Under the pieces are notes generated by a model that was not told the origin of the DNA, searched no databases, and worked only from the letters and a program-made list of their open reading frames with translations. The position numbers were made by a program, and so were the translations under genes. Shown here piece after piece: positions 62,948 to 64,000 of a stretch of DNA of 64,000 nucleotides (positions are counted from its first letter, which is position 1; each line of letters opens with the position of its first letter). The stretch spans positions 1 through 64,000 of the forward strand of contig NZ_FXTB01000002.1 of assembly GCF_900182605.1 (NCBI RefSeq). The letters are read 5' to 3'. This DNA comes from Saccharicrinis carchari. Its GTDB lineage: Bacteria; Bacteroidota; Bacteroidia; Bacteroidales; Marinilabiliaceae.

Positions 62948-63302
62948 TCAGTAAACAGTTGGAGCGAAGCGACATCCCGTCACCTTATTATTATTTATTT
63001 TTTGACGGGAAAACAGTGAACGGTAATCAGTGAACAGTAATCAGTTGGACCCTTGTCTGTTGACAAACAGGGAAGAGGCAGCGTCCAGGATAGGACATCA
63101 TAAACTAACTATATGCGAAATACAGCTCCCCTCCTTTGTAAGGAGAACCTGTTCTGAACTTGCATTCGGGAGGTGGGTGATATGGAGGCACGAAATACCG
63201 GACGGGGTGCTTGTAAGGCTTTTACATTTAGGATGATATTATGAAAAGACAGAAATACAACCGTCAAACCATAAACCGAAAACCGTCAAACCAAATTGCA
63301 AC
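62948..63302. repeat. Repeat-rich gene-free region
   Basis: It holds AATCAGTAAACAGT-type simple repeats (62947-62962, 63013-63050), a CCCGTCA (62976-62982) / TGACGGG (63003-63009) dyad, a CTCCCCTCCTTT...GGGAGGTGGGTG repeat relic (63124-63190), and AACCGTCAAACC words up to 63300. The 68-codon frame across it is not protein-like. Confidence 0.6.
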
Positions 63303-63998
63303 ATGAACCAAAAAACAATAGCCATTCATCAGCCCAATTACCTGCCTTGGTTGGGTTATTTTTATAAGATCTATCAATCCGATGTGTTTGTATTGTTAGA
63401 TGACGTGCAGTTTTCAAACAAAGGAATGCACAATTACACCTACCTAAAAACATCCAACGGGCCGTTCCGGCTAAAGTACCCTGTAAATCAGAATTTTGGT
63501 GACCAAATAAAGCAAGTATCATCAAAAGATCAAATCAATTGGAAAAAGAAACATCTCGACACGGTAGCTGTTAACTATAAAAAAGCACCCAATTTTGAAG
63601 AGGTGTTTGAAGATTATAAAATAATATTAGAACAGCAATACAAGGATATAGTGGACTTAAATGCTGCTTTTATTTTATTTTACACAAAAAAAATGGGTAT
63701 CGATACCGAGTTTGTGCGCTCCTCGGAGCTAAATATTGCATCGACTCGAACGGAAAAAATAATTGATATTTGTAAGGCATTGGACGGTACGGTGTATTAT
63801 TCCGGCACAGGAGCTAAAGCTTATCAAACCAGTGAGGATTTTGATTCGCAGGGAATCGAATTGAGATACTCCCAATTTAACCCGGTGGAATATCCCCAGC
63901 TCTGGGATGGATTTCAATCCAATGTATCGGCATTGGATTATTTTATGAATTGTGGCTACGATTTTAAAACCATACGCGATAAACAGGAACAGAAATGA
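63303..63998 (+). CDS. WbqC family protein
   Basis: A 231-residue protein of the WbqC family, common in O-antigen and capsule loci; function is not firmly known. Signature IAIHQPNYLPWLGYFYKIYQSDVFVLLDDVQFSNKG at the N-terminus with a conserved HQPxYxPxxGY and DD pair; YYSGTGAKAYQ and IELRYSQFNPVEYPQLWDGF follow. The protein is complete: TGA at 63996-63998. An ATG overlapping that stop (63995) probably starts the next gene, which runs out of the window. Confidence 0.92.
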   Translation: MNQKTIAIHQPNYLPWLGYFYKIYQSDVFVLLDDVQFSNKGMHNYTYLKTSNGPFRLKYPVNQNFGDQIKQVSSKDQINWKKKHLDTVAVNYKKAPNFEEVFEDYKIILEQQYKDIVDLNAAFILFYTKKMGIDTEFVRSSELNIASTRTEKIIDICKALDGTVYYSGTGAKAYQTSEDFDSQGIELRYSQFNPVEYPQLWDGFQSNVSALDYFMNCGYDFKTIRDKQEQK

Positions 63999-64000
63999 AG

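Noticed and set aside
62976-63009. CCCGTCA/TGACGGG dyad as terminator of the glycan operon
   Set aside because: The T-rich stretch is inside the loop and A residues follow the stem, so it lacks the rho-independent layout.
63030-63236. 68-codon plus-strand frame before wbqC
   Set aside because: It runs through the CTCCCCTCC repeat relic and simple repeats; the translation is not protein-like and has no family pattern.

Overview
The window looks like a chromosomal piece of a Bacteroidota bacterium, probably a Marinilabiliales- or Cytophagales-like marine or sediment organism (inference). The reasons are: surface proteins with type IX secretion system (T9SS) sorting domains of both types (A and B); two PorP/SprF-family outer-membrane partners; a PorE-like PD40/OmpA protein; weak or absent Shine-Dalgarno sites; and a few promoter candidates resembling the Bacteroidota TTG...TAnnTTTG pattern. 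The left edge is the 3' end of a 5S rRNA gene, so an rRNA operon lies just outside.

Layout. 1-1020: 5S rRNA end, terminator, an Hsp20 gene and its terminator. 1089-7186 (minus): a 1646-residue PKD-repeat surface protein with a T9SS type B domain and its PorP/SprF partner. 7629-9166: proline dehydrogenase and a small membrane protein. 9190-10551: an IS110-family element with a structured non-coding end (candidate bridge RNA) and a small inverted-repeat element. 10606-11912 (minus): a translationally coupled two-gene module (DUF1828/DUF1829-type protein plus an unrecognised partner). 12279-19100: a T9SS cargo protein, a lipoprotein, a VWA protein, a MATE transporter and a superoxide dismutase. 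19329-24111: a first polysaccharide segment (two NodB-like deacetylases, a flippase, a GT4). 24529-34688: a three-gene surface operon with a 2341-residue repeat adhesin, PorP/SprF and PD40-OmpA. 34942-63998: a large Wzx/Wzy-type exopolysaccharide or capsule locus.

The large locus has a complete logic. An OPX outer-membrane lipoprotein and a Wzc-like tyrosine kinase handle export and chain length. Two FdtA-like ketoisomerases, an FdtB-like aminotransferase, a DegT-like protein and a FemAB/GNAT-like acyltransferase point to a dTDP-3-acylamino-3,6-dideoxyhexose. A Wzx flippase, an EpsG-like polymerase, two GT2 and five GT4-type glycosyltransferases, and a small PglC/WcaJ-type initiating phosphosugar transferase assemble the repeat unit. 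Twin divergent NodB-like proteins, CapA, an AsnB amidotransferase, an ATP-grasp ligase, an SDR epimerase and a WbqC protein probably modify it. No rmlA/rmlB genes are in the window.

The intergenic DNA of the right half is unusual. It holds several families of short repeats: a two-copy element of about 80 nt with two hairpins and compensatory base changes upstream of two glycan genes (56318-56397 and 57704-57783); GGAACGG... palindromes; a TTAGCGTAAAGC word after both twin deacetylase-like genes; heptamer arrays; and pyrimidine/purine-rich hairpins. The two-hairpin element is the strongest candidate for something undescribed. All family assignments come from reading sequence without database searches.
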